Shown here in pieces: positions 16,342-23,788 of a stretch of 25,102 nucleotides of DNA (positions are counted from its first letter, which is position 1; every line of letters starts with the position of its first letter). The DNA is taken from NCBI GenBank assembly GCA_038231495.1, contig JBBRLG010000028.1:1-25102 (forward strand), given 5' to 3'. This DNA comes from JBBRLG01 sp038231495 (GTDB lineage Bacteria > Planctomycetota > Planctomycetia > Gemmatales > Gemmataceae). A model generated the notes under the pieces. That model ran no database searches and was not told the DNA's origin. It worked only from the letters and a program-made list of their open reading frames with translations. Made by a program: the position numbers and the translations under genes.

Positions 16342-18087
16342 TCACCACCACAATCCGCCGGACCCGCCGCCACTTAACGACCCATTGCCCAACCCCGCCA
16401 GGTGGGCGAAATACTCGTCGGACGCGACGATCGCCTCGATCACCTGCTCGTCGCGACCGCCGTTCTTGAGCGCCGACAGGAAAAAGAGGATGCCCTTTTC
16501 TTCCGGCGCCCGCCGCAGGAACGCCTGGTAGAAGCTCGCGATCCGGTCGCGCTTGAACTCGTCGCTCGCGAAAATTTGCGACGCCACCTGGCCGGACGTG
16601 ACGCCGCCTTGCATTTCCGCACTGAAATACGCCAGGCCATCGGCTTCCGGCAAACGGCCGAGGGCGTCCACGTAGACCGACGCGATGAAGCTGCCGTCTG
16701 TGCCGCCATGCACCTGGTAGTATTCCGGCGAACCCGCCATGCCGGTCGCGATTTCTTCGAGCGTGGTGCCGCCGGCCAACTTCGCGGACCAGTAGTTTAA
16801 CCCGGCGGTGTCGGCGGACCGGCGCAGCAATTTCACGTAGAAGCTGTTCACCTCCACATGCTCGTGTTCGACGGTCTTTGCGATTTGGGTCACGACTAAC
16901 TGGCGCGACACGCCGCTGCCGAGCAGGCCGTTCCAGTAGGCCAGCCCCGCGGCGTCGGCCGGGCGGTTCAACAAGTCGAGATAGAGCTGATTCACGAACG
17001 ACCCCGTGGCGGGCGGGACGTACGGCTTGAGCGAGCCGACCAGGCCGTCCTTTTCCGCGTTGAGTCCCGACGTGAAGTACAGCGTGCCCGCGTCGCCGGC
17101 GCTGGAACCGTTGCCGAACGACAGCTGCCACAGCCGCTCGATGACCACGGGCTGACCGTTGGTGCCGTTCAGCTGGCCGAGGTAGTTGCCGTTGGTCGAG
17201 TCGAAGGCGCTGATGTGCCCGTCGCCGAAGTTGCCGACGAGCAGGGCGTTGCCGAAATCGCCGAAGCTCGCCGGCGCCTGCGCGACGGCCCACGGCGCGT
17301 TGAGCGGGCCGTTCGCGGCAAACCGGCCGGTGAGGTTGCCGTTCGTGTCGAACACGTCGATCACGCCGCCGTGAACGGTGTCCTGCCGATTCTCGTAGGT
17401 GACGAACAGGCTGCCGTTCACGTTGGCGACGTTGAAGGGCGCGTAGTTCGACGACAGGTTCGGGTCGGCGAAGTTGCCGGCGAGAAGGACCTGCTGGAAG
17501 GTGTTGTTAAACACGTCGATGCGGCCACCGTTGGGGTTGGCCGCAAAGAGGAAGGTGCCGGAACGGTTCGTGCCGATGGCCAGGCCGGTGTACACCGCAC
17601 CCTGGACGGCCGCCACGATTTGGGCGTGGTTCGCCGCATTCGTGGCGGACAGGGTGCCGTCCAACCCGGCGAAAATATACGGCACCGGCTTGCCATTCAC
17701 GACGAAGGAAGTCGTCGAATTAAAGACCATGCCGGTCGGTGCCACCCGGTTCTGGTTCGGATCGATGGGCGTGCCGATCACGGTCGATTCGGCGACAAAG
17801 GCCGAGCCGTTGACATCGCCCTGGTAGAGGGTGACGGTGCCGCTGGCGGCGTTGGCGACCCGGAAATCGCCGGCCGGGTTGACCGCCAGGCCCCAGGGGT
17901 TTTGCAAGTTCGCGTCCGTAACCTGGGCGACGTTGGCAACGTCGGAGACCAGGTTGGTTTGGACGAACGCGGTAGCCGGCACGGCGCGGTCTTCCAGGTT
18001 TTCCAGGGCCAGGCGGACGAAGCGGGAAGACGGCTCGCTCCTGCGCGCCGGTCGTGTGCGGGCGACGCCAAACATCCATGTCAGCAT
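16342..18087 (-). CDS. Exported TIGR03118-type beta-propeller protein with four DUF4214 repeats
   Basis: 581 residues from ATG 18087, chosen for GAGG about 8 bases upstream; ATG 18135 is an alternative. The N-terminus carries LALENLEDRAVPAT, the LExLExR-type export motif of planctomycete surface proteins. Next comes a TIGR03118-like domain (QTNLVSDV, NPWGLAVNPAGDF, PTGMVFN, YTGLAIGTNRSGTFLFAANP, APWAVAQAP, LYFTSGLNAEKDGLVG). The last ~230 residues are four DUF4214-like repeats of about 50 residues, each with a motif like FVNQLYLDLLNRPADAAGL. The tail is a Gly/Ser-rich GSLSGGGSGGLWW. DUF4214 occurs in surface-layer and adhesin-like proteins, so an extracellular structural or carbohydrate-associated role is likely. 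No enzymatic motif is seen. Confidence 0.9.
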   Translation of the reverse strand: MLTWMFGVARTRPARRSEPSSRFVRLALENLEDRAVPATAFVQTNLVSDVANVAQVTDANLQNPWGLAVNPAGDFRVANAASGTVTLYQGDVNGSAFVAESTVIGTPIDPNQNRVAPTGMVFNSTTSFVVNGKPVPYIFAGLDGTLSATNAANHAQIVAAVQGAVYTGLAIGTNRSGTFLFAANPNGGRIDVFNNTFQQVLLAGNFADPNLSSNYAPFNVANVNGSLFVTYENRQDTVHGGVIDVFDTNGNLTGRFAANGPLNAPWAVAQAPASFGDFGNALLVGNFGDGHISAFDSTNGNYLGQLNGTNGQPVVIERLWQLSFGNGSSAGDAGTLYFTSGLNAEKDGLVGSLKPYVPPATGSFVNQLYLDLLNRPADAAGLAYWNGLLGSGVSRQLVVTQIAKTVEHEHVEVNSFYVKLLRRSADTAGLNYWSAKLAGGTTLEEIATGMAGSPEYYQVHGGTDGSFIASVYVDALGRLPEADGLAYFSAEMQGGVTSGQVASQIFASDEFKRDRIASFYQAFLRRAPEEKGILFFLSALKNGGRDEQVIEAIVASDEYFAHLAGLGNGSLSGGGSGGLWW

Positions 18088-18214
18088 CCGAAACCTCACT
18101 TTTGCGCTGCGAGCGATGACCACGCCACAAAACATACGGACCGCGGCACGCTCTATAGCCGGCAGTGCCGCGGCGGGAAAGATGAATCGGCACTTCCTTA
18201 CATCCGGTCGTTTG

Positions 18215-18348
18215 GTAACCGTTCACTCCCCCCTTACGAAGGGGGGGTAGGGGGGGTGGAAATAGCGCGATGCCCGCGTACTGCAATCGTTCTTAACCCC
18301 CCCTACCCCCCCTTCGTAAGGGGGGAGAAGTTGCCGGTGAACGGTTAC
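18215..18348. repeat. Long composite palindrome (MITE-like) between divergent genes
   Basis: Perfect 32-bp arms (18226-18257 and 18296-18327), built of C6-TTACGAA-G7-TA-G7, surround a 38-nt centre. Immediately outside, GTAACCGTTCA (18215-18225) pairs exactly with TGAACGGTTAC (18338-18348), with ten extra bases (18328-18337) on the right. It lies between genes that diverge, so it is not a terminator for either; a miniature mobile element or regulatory cruciform is more likely. Confidence 0.85.
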
Positions 18349-18439
18349 GTCGTTTGTTCGCGCATGAACGCTCTTGACATCGCCGCCGGTTCGGCTTATC
18401 TCGCGCCCCCTCGTTCTCAAATCAAGAAGGGAGTCTGCC

Positions 18440-18877
18440 ATGTCCGTCGTGGGGAGACTGCGCACGGTGGTGATGCTGGCCCTACTCGGCGCGTGCGGCT
18501 GCGCCAGCCCGCGCTTCGTGAGCCTCGGACCCGAAGGCGGCACCCTTGCCATGCCGTCCAACTCGTCGAGGTATCATAAAGAAGCGCTCCAAATGCTCGA
18601 CGAGAAGTTTCCCAACGGCTACACGATCGACCGCGAACACGAGGTGGTGGTCGGCCAGGTACAGACGGACCACACCACCGACCACGACGTGTTGTTCGGC
18701 CGCGAAGTCGAGCACCGCACGGAAGTCCACGACCGCACGGAATGGCACATCGATTTCCACCCCAAGGGCGTCGAGGTGGCGCACACGCCGGCGAAACCCG
18801 CGCTTCAGCAGGCGAGTTATTCGGCGCCGGTCAAGGAGGTTCGTGCGCTGCCCAAAGAACCGGTGCCGGTGCCGTAA
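18440..18877 (+). CDS. Small lipoprotein of unknown function
   Basis: 145 residues from ATG 18440, chosen because GGAG lies 7 bases before it; an in-frame start at 18374 would bury the signal. The N-terminus is a lipoprotein signal (RLRTVVMLALLGACGCASPR) with lipobox LGAC, so it is likely anchored by a lipidated Cys near residue 19. The mature part is hydrophilic and rich in His, Asp and Glu (DHTTDHDVLFGREVEHRTEVH), with a Pro-rich tail. No family was recognised. The His/Asp richness might bind metal, and the next gene is a metal transporter, but a terminator-like hairpin separates them. It is expressed from its own promoter or from the region with the palindrome at 18215. Confidence 0.75.
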   Translation: MSVVGRLRTVVMLALLGACGCASPRFVSLGPEGGTLAMPSNSSRYHKEALQMLDEKFPNGYTIDREHEVVVGQVQTDHTTDHDVLFGREVEHRTEVHDRTEWHIDFHPKGVEVAHTPAKPALQQASYSAPVKEVRALPKEPVPVP

Positions 18878-18914
18878 AGGCGAGCGGCGGACTTTCGTCC
18901 GCCGCTCGCCTTTA
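18875..18914. terminator. Perfect 18-bp hairpin starting at the lipoprotein stop codon
   Basis: 18875-18892 (TAAAGGCGAGCGGCGGAC) pairs exactly with 18897-18914; the loop is TTTC. The TAA stop of the lipoprotein gene forms the outermost base pairs. There is no long U-tract, so it may stabilise or process the transcript rather than terminate it alone. The arms match the middle arms of the palindrome at 10882-10990. Confidence 0.75.
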
Positions 18915-18938
18915 CGCCGCGACACACTTCATTTCGCC

Positions 18939-18970
18939 TTGACTAAGCATCCTTGTTAGCCTAGCCTAAC
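18939..18970 (+). promoter_or_regulatory. Promoter with overlapping DtxR/MntR-like operator before the Nramp gene
   Basis: TTGACT (18939-18944) lies 17 bases before TAGCCT (18962-18967), a plausible -35/-10 pair. Over the -10 lies GTTAGcctagcCTAAC (18955-18970), an imperfect palindrome. Its reverse complement strand reads TTAGGCTAGGCTAAC, matching the known DtxR/IdeR box TTAGGTTAGGCTAAC at 14 of 15 positions. The position suits metal-dependent repression of the metal importer starting at 19012. Confidence 0.65.
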
Positions 18971-19011
18971 CGCAGCGACACCTTGTCATCCGCCTGAGAA
19001 CTGAGCGTCCG

Positions 19012-21036
19012 ATGTCCACAACCGCCGTGAAAGCCGCCGACTCGCACCATTCGCTGGAAGAGATGCACGGCTCCGTCGCCATCCCCAAGACGTGGTTCCG
19101 CCGCTTCTTCGCCTTTTCGGGACCCGCCCTCCTCGTCAGCGTCGGCTACATGGACCCCGGCAACTGGGGCACCGACCTCGTGGCCGGCTCGAAGTATCAG
19201 TATCAGCTGATCTGGGTGCTGCTGATGTCGAACCTGATGGCGCTGCTGTTGCAGTGCCTCGCCACCCGGCTCGGCGTTGTCGCCGGGCGCGACCTGGCCC
19301 AGGCCTGCCGCGAAAGCTATCCGCGCCCGACCGTCTTCGGCCTGTGGGGCCTGTCCGAAATCGCCATCGCCGCGTGCGACCTCGCCGAAGTCATCGGCAT
19401 CATCATCGCCCTGAAATTGCTCTTTAACCTGGCGTACTTGTGGGGCCTGGCAATCGCGGCGTGCGACACGCTGGTGCTGCTGGCCCTGCCCTACCTGTGG
19501 GGCCGGGTGGTCGGGGCGTTCCAGACGTTGCTGCGCGTGGTCGGGCTGAAGCGCGGCACCATTACGGCCCCACCGACGCGCGGCGTACGCATCCTCGAAG
19601 TGGTGACGCTGCTGCTCATCGCGATTATTGCCGGCAGCTTCGTGTTTGAAATCGCGGTGACGAACCCGGATTGGGGGCAAGTGCTCGGGGGCTTCGTGCC
19701 CACCCTCGACCGCAGGGACGTGGGCGGCAGCCTGTACATCGCCATCAGCATGCTCGGCGCGACCGTGATGCCGCACAATCTTTATTTGCACTCCGCTTTG
19801 GTGCAAAGCCGCGCCTTCCCGCGCAACGACGCCGGTAAACGGCTCGCATGCAAGTACAACTTCCTCGATTCGCTGCTGGCCCTTAACGGCGCGTTCTTCG
19901 TCAACGCCGCCATCCTGGTGATGGCCGCCGCCACGTTCATGGAGCCGGTCGAGTCGCTCGGCGAAGCGCACAACTTGCTCAAGGGTGTGTGGGGGTTGGG
20001 GTTGGCGGCAATCCTGTTCGCCGTGGCGCTGTTGGCGTCCGGCCAAAGCTCGACGATGACGGGAACGCTAGCAGGACAGGTCGTGATGGAGGGCTTCGTC
20101 CGCTTCCGCATCCGGCCGTGGCTGCGCCGCCTGGTGACGCGCTGTGCGGCCCTGTTCCCGGCCGTCATCGTCTTGATGCTGGTAAGCGACGACGCTGCGG
20201 CCAGCGATAAAGACCTCCTCGCCATGCTCGTCCTGAGCCAGGTGGTGCTGAGTTTTCAACTGCCGTTCGCGATTATCCCGCTGGTGCAGTTCACGAGCGA
20301 CCGCAAGCGCATGGGCCTATTCGCCAGCCCGCCGTGGCTGAAGGCGCTATCGTGGCTTTGTGCCGTCGTGGTGCTGGTCCTGAACGTCGTGCTGATTGGC
20401 ATTCAAACGCGCGAGTGGGCCGAGGGCGCGGAAGGTGCCGGGTGGAATCCACTCTGGGTCTACGGCAGCATGGGGCCGTTCATGGTCGCCCTGCTCGGTT
20501 TCCTGGGTTGGGTGACCGTCTACCCGTGGCTGCGGCGGCGCGAAGAGCAGGCGGCGGCGCTGGTCGCGCCGGAGTTGTCCACCGTCGCGTACCAGCGCAT
20601 CGGCGTCGCGGTCGAATTTACGCCGACGGACCGGGCGGTGCTGACGCAGGCGGCGGCGCTGGCCCGCGGACACGCCGCGCCGCTGGTGTTGATTCACGTC
20701 GTTGAAGGCCTGGGTGCCGACTACCACGGCCCCGACACCGACAACCTGGAAAGCCGGGCCGACCGCGCCAACATGGCCGCCCTGGTCGAGCATTTGCGCA
20801 AGACCGGCCTGGCGGTCGAAGGCCGGCTCGGTTACGGCGACCCGCCCGCAGAGCTGGTGCGGCTGGCCCGCGAACAGAGTTTGGACCTGCTGGTGCTGGG
20901 CACGCACGGCCACCGGCTGCTGGGCGACCTGGTGCTCGGTCAAACGGTGTCGCCGGTGCTGCACCAGTTGTCGATTCCGATTTTGGTGGTGCCCAACGGA
21001 CTGAACATGAATGTCCAGGCGAGCCGGGAGTGTTAG
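19012..21036 (+). CDS. Nramp-family divalent metal transporter with C-terminal UspA domain
   Basis: A 674-residue membrane protein. Residues about 30-515 are an Nramp proton-coupled Mn(II)/Fe(II) importer in the inner membrane: helix 1 has the metal motif MDPGNW (D48, N51) and helix 6 has GATVMPHNLYLHS (M253, H255). The remaining helices are clear (LLVSVGYM, IGIIIALKLLF, AAILFAVALLASGQSS). Residues about 527-670 form a universal stress protein domain starting YQRIGVAVEFTPTDRAVL; the ATP-binding loop GTHGHRLLGDLVLGQTVS fits the G-x2-G-x9-G(Q/S) pattern, so it probably binds ATP and could gate or sense energy state. Bacterial MntH proteins are usually about 400-450 residues, so the Usp tail is an addition. 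The RBS is weak. A DtxR/MntR-like box overlaps the promoter. Called mntH-like; the metal is inferred from the Met in the motif. Confidence 0.93.
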   Translation: MSTTAVKAADSHHSLEEMHGSVAIPKTWFRRFFAFSGPALLVSVGYMDPGNWGTDLVAGSKYQYQLIWVLLMSNLMALLLQCLATRLGVVAGRDLAQACRESYPRPTVFGLWGLSEIAIAACDLAEVIGIIIALKLLFNLAYLWGLAIAACDTLVLLALPYLWGRVVGAFQTLLRVVGLKRGTITAPPTRGVRILEVVTLLLIAIIAGSFVFEIAVTNPDWGQVLGGFVPTLDRRDVGGSLYIAISMLGATVMPHNLYLHSALVQSRAFPRNDAGKRLACKYNFLDSLLALNGAFFVNAAILVMAAATFMEPVESLGEAHNLLKGVWGLGLAAILFAVALLASGQSSTMTGTLAGQVVMEGFVRFRIRPWLRRLVTRCAALFPAVIVLMLVSDDAAASDKDLLAMLVLSQVVLSFQLPFAIIPLVQFTSDRKRMGLFASPPWLKALSWLCAVVVLVLNVVLIGIQTREWAEGAEGAGWNPLWVYGSMGPFMVALLGFLGWVTVYPWLRRREEQAAALVAPELSTVAYQRIGVAVEFTPTDRAVLTQAAALARGHAAPLVLIHVVEGLGADYHGPDTDNLESRADRANMAALVEHLRKTGLAVEGRLGYGDPPAELVRLAREQSLDLLVLGTHGHRLLGDLVLGQTVSPVLHQLSIPILVVPNGLNMNVQASREC

Positions 21037-21087
21037 TAGGGACCGGAGTGCGTTTCAGCGACAACCTCCGCCCGCGCTTGCCGAACC

Positions 21088-21462
21088 TTAATTGTCCACC
21101 AAGCCTTGGTCGGCCAGGATGTCGGCATTTTCGATCGACATGCGTTCGGACTCAAGTGCGCAATCGCGAATTTTTTTGAGGACGACTGGTGATAGGGGTG
21201 TGTTCATCTTAATTGCACCTCCATCCTTGGCTGCGTTAAGACTCGCCAGGGTCGTCACCACCGCATCTCCGTAGTTCACGCACGTGTCGTGGCTGATCCA
21301 GGAATGCTCACCGCGTCGGAGGAGGCACGCTTTTTCCTTCCGCGCGTCTAGCGTGGTCAGGTTGACAACCAACACGCGCTCCCGGTCAATCTTGGGGTCC
21401 GAGAGGACGACCCAAAGATGTTTGTCGGCATCGCCCCGGATGAAAGTATCGCCAGCTTCCAT
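21088..21462 (-). CDS. Putative toxin of a Panacea-type toxin-antitoxin pair (PemK/MazF-like by topology)
   Basis: 124 residues. The start GDTFIRGDADKHLWVVLSDP, followed by VLVVNLTTLD and a late WISHDTCVNYGDAVVT, parallels the strand order of MazF/PemK toxins (GDV.., VVI.., IVAAIT, a mid-protein strand, C-terminal helix). The C-terminal helix is LSPVVLKKIRDCALES. The match is of topology rather than strong identity, so the RNase function is inferred. The ATG at 21462 is 6 bases after the stop of the Panacea-domain gene, so the two are co-transcribed and coupled. The pair is visibly more AT-rich than its neighbours, consistent with horizontal transfer. It could instead be a non-toxic PemK-like protein. 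Confidence 0.65.
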   Translation of the reverse strand: MEAGDTFIRGDADKHLWVVLSDPKIDRERVLVVNLTTLDARKEKACLLRRGEHSWISHDTCVNYGDAVVTTLASLNAAKDGGAIKMNTPLSPVVLKKIRDCALESERMSIENADILADQGLVDN

Positions 21463-21468
21463 GCGTGC

Positions 21469-22023
21469 TTATCTTCCGAAGAGTCTTTCAATCCGAGACT
21501 TCTCGCAGGCTTCTTCAACGATTTCCGCGGCGGCCTCGCCTTGTCCCACGGCCTCCAGCAAGTCCCAAAGCGGGATGGGCCGTGAGGAGGTGCCGGGTGC
21601 GTTCTTCTTCCACTCCGCGAATTCGTGAGTCAGACGACTCAATTCCCACTCGTCCAATTCGGCGTACTGCTCTGCCACCGCCTGAAGCTTTCTGATTTCG
21701 TATCGAGACAACGTGCGAACATCGGGGTCGTTCCTTAGCGTCAAGCTGTACCGATCTTTTTGGAAGTATTCGTCCCACGACGGCATCTGGCTGTGTTGGC
21801 CGCGAATCAGTTCGTACACCTCTTCCAGCACCGGCCCCCGCTCCATTGCAACCGCCGGACCGCCGGTAATTGGCCGGCCGGTCTCCTTCAAAGTCTCTCT
21901 GTCTGCGATGTAGAGCAACTTGAGTACCCGCATGTAGTTCATGCGGCGCACCCGGTCCGCGCGAAACAGAACGCCGATGGCCTGAATTGCCTTTTCGACT
22001 TTGAGGGGAAAATGCGTGCTCAC
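21469..22023 (-). CDS. Panacea-domain (DUF4065/SocA-like) antitoxin
   Basis: 184 residues from GTG 22023. A GTG at 22080 is in frame but lies upstream of or on the transcript start predicted from the promoter at 22084-22112. The Panacea signature is clear: MNYMRVLKLLYIADRETLKE (residues 28-47), TGRPITGGPAVAMERGPVLE with VYELI (48-73), and C-terminal SRLTHEFAEW (129-138). Panacea proteins neutralise many unrelated small toxins, each encoded next to them; Caulobacter SocA is a relative that delivers its toxin to ClpXP. Here the following gene (6 bases downstream) encodes a small PemK-like protein, the likely partner. The residues before 28 are a short helix typical of the family. The domain call is strong; the pairing is inferred. 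Confidence 0.85.
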   Translation of the reverse strand: MSTHFPLKVEKAIQAIGVLFRADRVRRMNYMRVLKLLYIADRETLKETGRPITGGPAVAMERGPVLEEVYELIRGQHSQMPSWDEYFQKDRYSLTLRNDPDVRTLSRYEIRKLQAVAEQYAELDEWELSRLTHEFAEWKKNAPGTSSRPIPLWDLLEAVGQGEAAAEIVEEACEKSRIERLFGR

Positions 22024-22083
22024 TCTTCGCTTCGCCCTTTCTGCCGGACTCCGTATCTGAACAATTAGACACTTATTCACTAC

Positions 22084-22112
22084 ATTCTACCAATGGCAAA
22101 GTCGATGGTAAA
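22084..22112 (-). promoter_or_regulatory. Likely promoter of the toxin-antitoxin pair
   Basis: On the minus strand TTTACC (22112-22107) and TAGAAT (22089-22084) are spaced by 17 bases, matching 4/6 and 5/6 of the sigma-70 consensus. The start site would be near 22077, leaving about 54 bases before GTG 22023. The surrounding 22024-22344 region is AT-rich and holds no other supported gene. Confidence 0.5.
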
Positions 22113-22344
22113 GTAAATTAAGCGGTTATTGGCGATGAGCCACCTGTTCCGAGCGATTATCCCTTCAAAATGATCGTCGTCCTCGGTACTCTGGACGGCG
22201 TGAAAACGACACGAACGGCTCTCGTCAAGGAACGTGCCGGCAAGTAAGAAGACTTGACGAGCCGACAACCGATTCGGATTGTGCTTGCCGTATCCGATCC
22301 TTTACGTTTTGGCGCGGAGCCGCCATCTCTGGTAGGAGTTCGCC

Positions 22345-23706
22345 GTGAGCGTTGACATTCACAGGCAGGAAGCCGGTGCGGCGCAACCCGTTGTCGTCGC
22401 GGACCTTCACGCTTACTTTCACGAAGCGGCCAAGTCGCCCGACGATTTCCGCGTCGGTGCCGAGTTCGAGAAGTTCGCTGTCGAGCCGGCCACCGGCCGT
22501 TCGCTTTCCTACGACGAAGCGGGCGGCATCGGCGCCATCCTTACCGACCTCGCCGACCGCTTCGACTGGCTGCCGCAGTTCAACGAGGCGGGCCGTCCGA
22601 CCGGGCTGCAGCGCGACGGAGCGACCGTGTCGCTCGAACCCGGCGGCCAGGTCGAGTTGTCCACCGCGGCCGCCGTCCACGTCGGCGAGATCGCGGCGGA
22701 GTTTTACGAACACCTTCGGGAGCTGCGTGTCGTCAGTGATCCCGCGCGCGTCGGCTGGCTTGCCGCGGGCGTGACGCCGCTTTGCCCGGTCGAAGCCATC
22801 CCGCTGATGCCGCGACTCCGCCACCAGATCATGGCCCGCTACTTGCCGGAGCGCTCGCCGACCGCGCTGCACATGATGAAGGCGACCGCCAGCACGCAAT
22901 GCACCTTCGACTTTGCCGACGAGACCGACGCGGCCCGCAAGTTCACGGCGGCCCTGCAGCTTGGCCCGATCGTCAACGCCCTGTGGGGCAACGCGCCGCT
23001 GTACAACGGCAGCCGCACCGGCCACGTCTCGCACCGCGGCTACGTTTGGCAACAGATGGACCCCGACCGCTCCGGCCTGCTGGCTGACGTGCTGGCGGAC
23101 GGCTTCTCGTTCGAGCGCTGGGTGGAATACCTGCTCGACGTGCCGATGATGTTTACGCACATCGGCGGGCGTTATCGACCCGCCGGGAACCGCACTTTCC
23201 GCGACTTTCTCCGCCACGGCCAGGACGGCTACTTCCCGACGCTGGCCGACTGGGAGCTGCAATTGACCGCGGTGTTTCCCGAAGTGCGGCTCAAGAAGTT
23301 CCTCGAAGTGCGCGGCGCGGACGCGGTGGCCGGGCCGCTGGCGCTGAGTGTGCCGGCGCTGTGGAAGGGCTTGTTGTACGACGACACGACTCTCGACGCG
23401 GCATGCGACCTGGCGGACCAAATCCGGCCGGAGGAGTTGGCGGACCTGTTCGAGTCGGCGTACCGGTCGGGCCTCACGGCGGAGTACCGGGGGCGGTCGC
23501 TGGCGGCGTGGTGCCGGGAGTTGGTAGACCTGGCCGCGGCTGGTTTGCATCGCCAGGCCAAGCGCGGCGGCTACCCCGACGAACGGCGTTACCTCGACCC
23601 GGCGCTCGAAGTGTTGGAGCGCGGCCGTTCGCCCGGCGCGGAGTACCTGGCGCACGGCCCGACGCAGGATGCCGCCGCGGTGGTGCGATGGTTTTCGTAC
23701 GGCTGA
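22345..23706 (+). CDS. gshA: Glutamate-cysteine ligase (GCS2/plant-type, gamma-glutamylcysteine synthetase)
   Basis: 453 residues with a GTG start, supported by TAGGAG 6 bases upstream. It joins glutamate and cysteine using ATP, the first step of glutathione (or gamma-glutamylcysteine/ergothioneine) synthesis, in the cytoplasm. Family motifs: FRVGAEFEKFAV near residue 35-45, VSLEPGGQVELST (the glutamate/ATP-binding E and Q region), MKATASTQCTFDF, NGSRTGHVSHRGYVWQQMDP and FLEVRGADAV. The length fits the plant/alphaproteobacterial type. No glutathione synthetase gene (gshB) is nearby, so whether the cell makes glutathione or stops at gamma-glutamylcysteine cannot be told here. It is convergent with plsC across a 25-bp-arm hairpin. 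Confidence 0.93.
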   Translation: MSVDIHRQEAGAAQPVVVADLHAYFHEAAKSPDDFRVGAEFEKFAVEPATGRSLSYDEAGGIGAILTDLADRFDWLPQFNEAGRPTGLQRDGATVSLEPGGQVELSTAAAVHVGEIAAEFYEHLRELRVVSDPARVGWLAAGVTPLCPVEAIPLMPRLRHQIMARYLPERSPTALHMMKATASTQCTFDFADETDAARKFTAALQLGPIVNALWGNAPLYNGSRTGHVSHRGYVWQQMDPDRSGLLADVLADGFSFERWVEYLLDVPMMFTHIGGRYRPAGNRTFRDFLRHGQDGYFPTLADWELQLTAVFPEVRLKKFLEVRGADAVAGPLALSVPALWKGLLYDDTTLDAACDLADQIRPEELADLFESAYRSGLTAEYRGRSLAAWCRELVDLAAAGLHRQAKRGGYPDERRYLDPALEVLERGRSPGAEYLAHGPTQDAAAVVRWFSYG

Positions 23707-23729
23707 GAATCGAAGCCGCGACCGTCTGT

Positions 23730-23788
23730 CAGAGCCGCGACCGTAAGGGAGCGGTGGACCCCTCCGCTCCCTTACGGTCGCGGCTCTG
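23730..23788. terminator. Perfect 25-bp inverted repeat between convergent genes, holding the plsC stop codon
   Basis: 23730-23754 (beginning CAGAGCCGCGACCGTAAGGG) pairs exactly with 23764-23788; the loop is 9 nt. The TAA stop of the acyltransferase gene (23772-23774) and its last four sense codons lie within the right arm. A partial extra copy (GCCGCGACCGT) sits at 23715-23725. It probably acts as a bidirectional terminator and belongs to a dispersed repeat family. Confidence 0.85.

Noticed and set aside
15845..17293. 482-codon minus-strand open frame over the membrane-protein gene and the DUF4214 region
   Set aside because: It crosses two real genes out of frame, is Arg-rich and contains the REP-like repeats.
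18915..19011. yybP-ykoY manganese riboswitch upstream of the Nramp gene
   Set aside because: The predicted leader is only about 38 bases, too short, and no riboswitch core is visible; a protein operator fits better.
22080..22268. 62-codon minus-strand frame (TTG start) whose stop touches the alternative GTG of the Panacea gene
   Set aside because: No RBS or similarity, AT-rich promoter-like DNA; the -35/-10 for the module lies inside it.
22225..23655. 476-codon open frame antisense to glutamate-cysteine ligase
   Set aside because: A shadow of high-GC codon bias; Arg/Gln/Val-rich translation with no recognisable domain, while the opposite strand is a clear enzyme.
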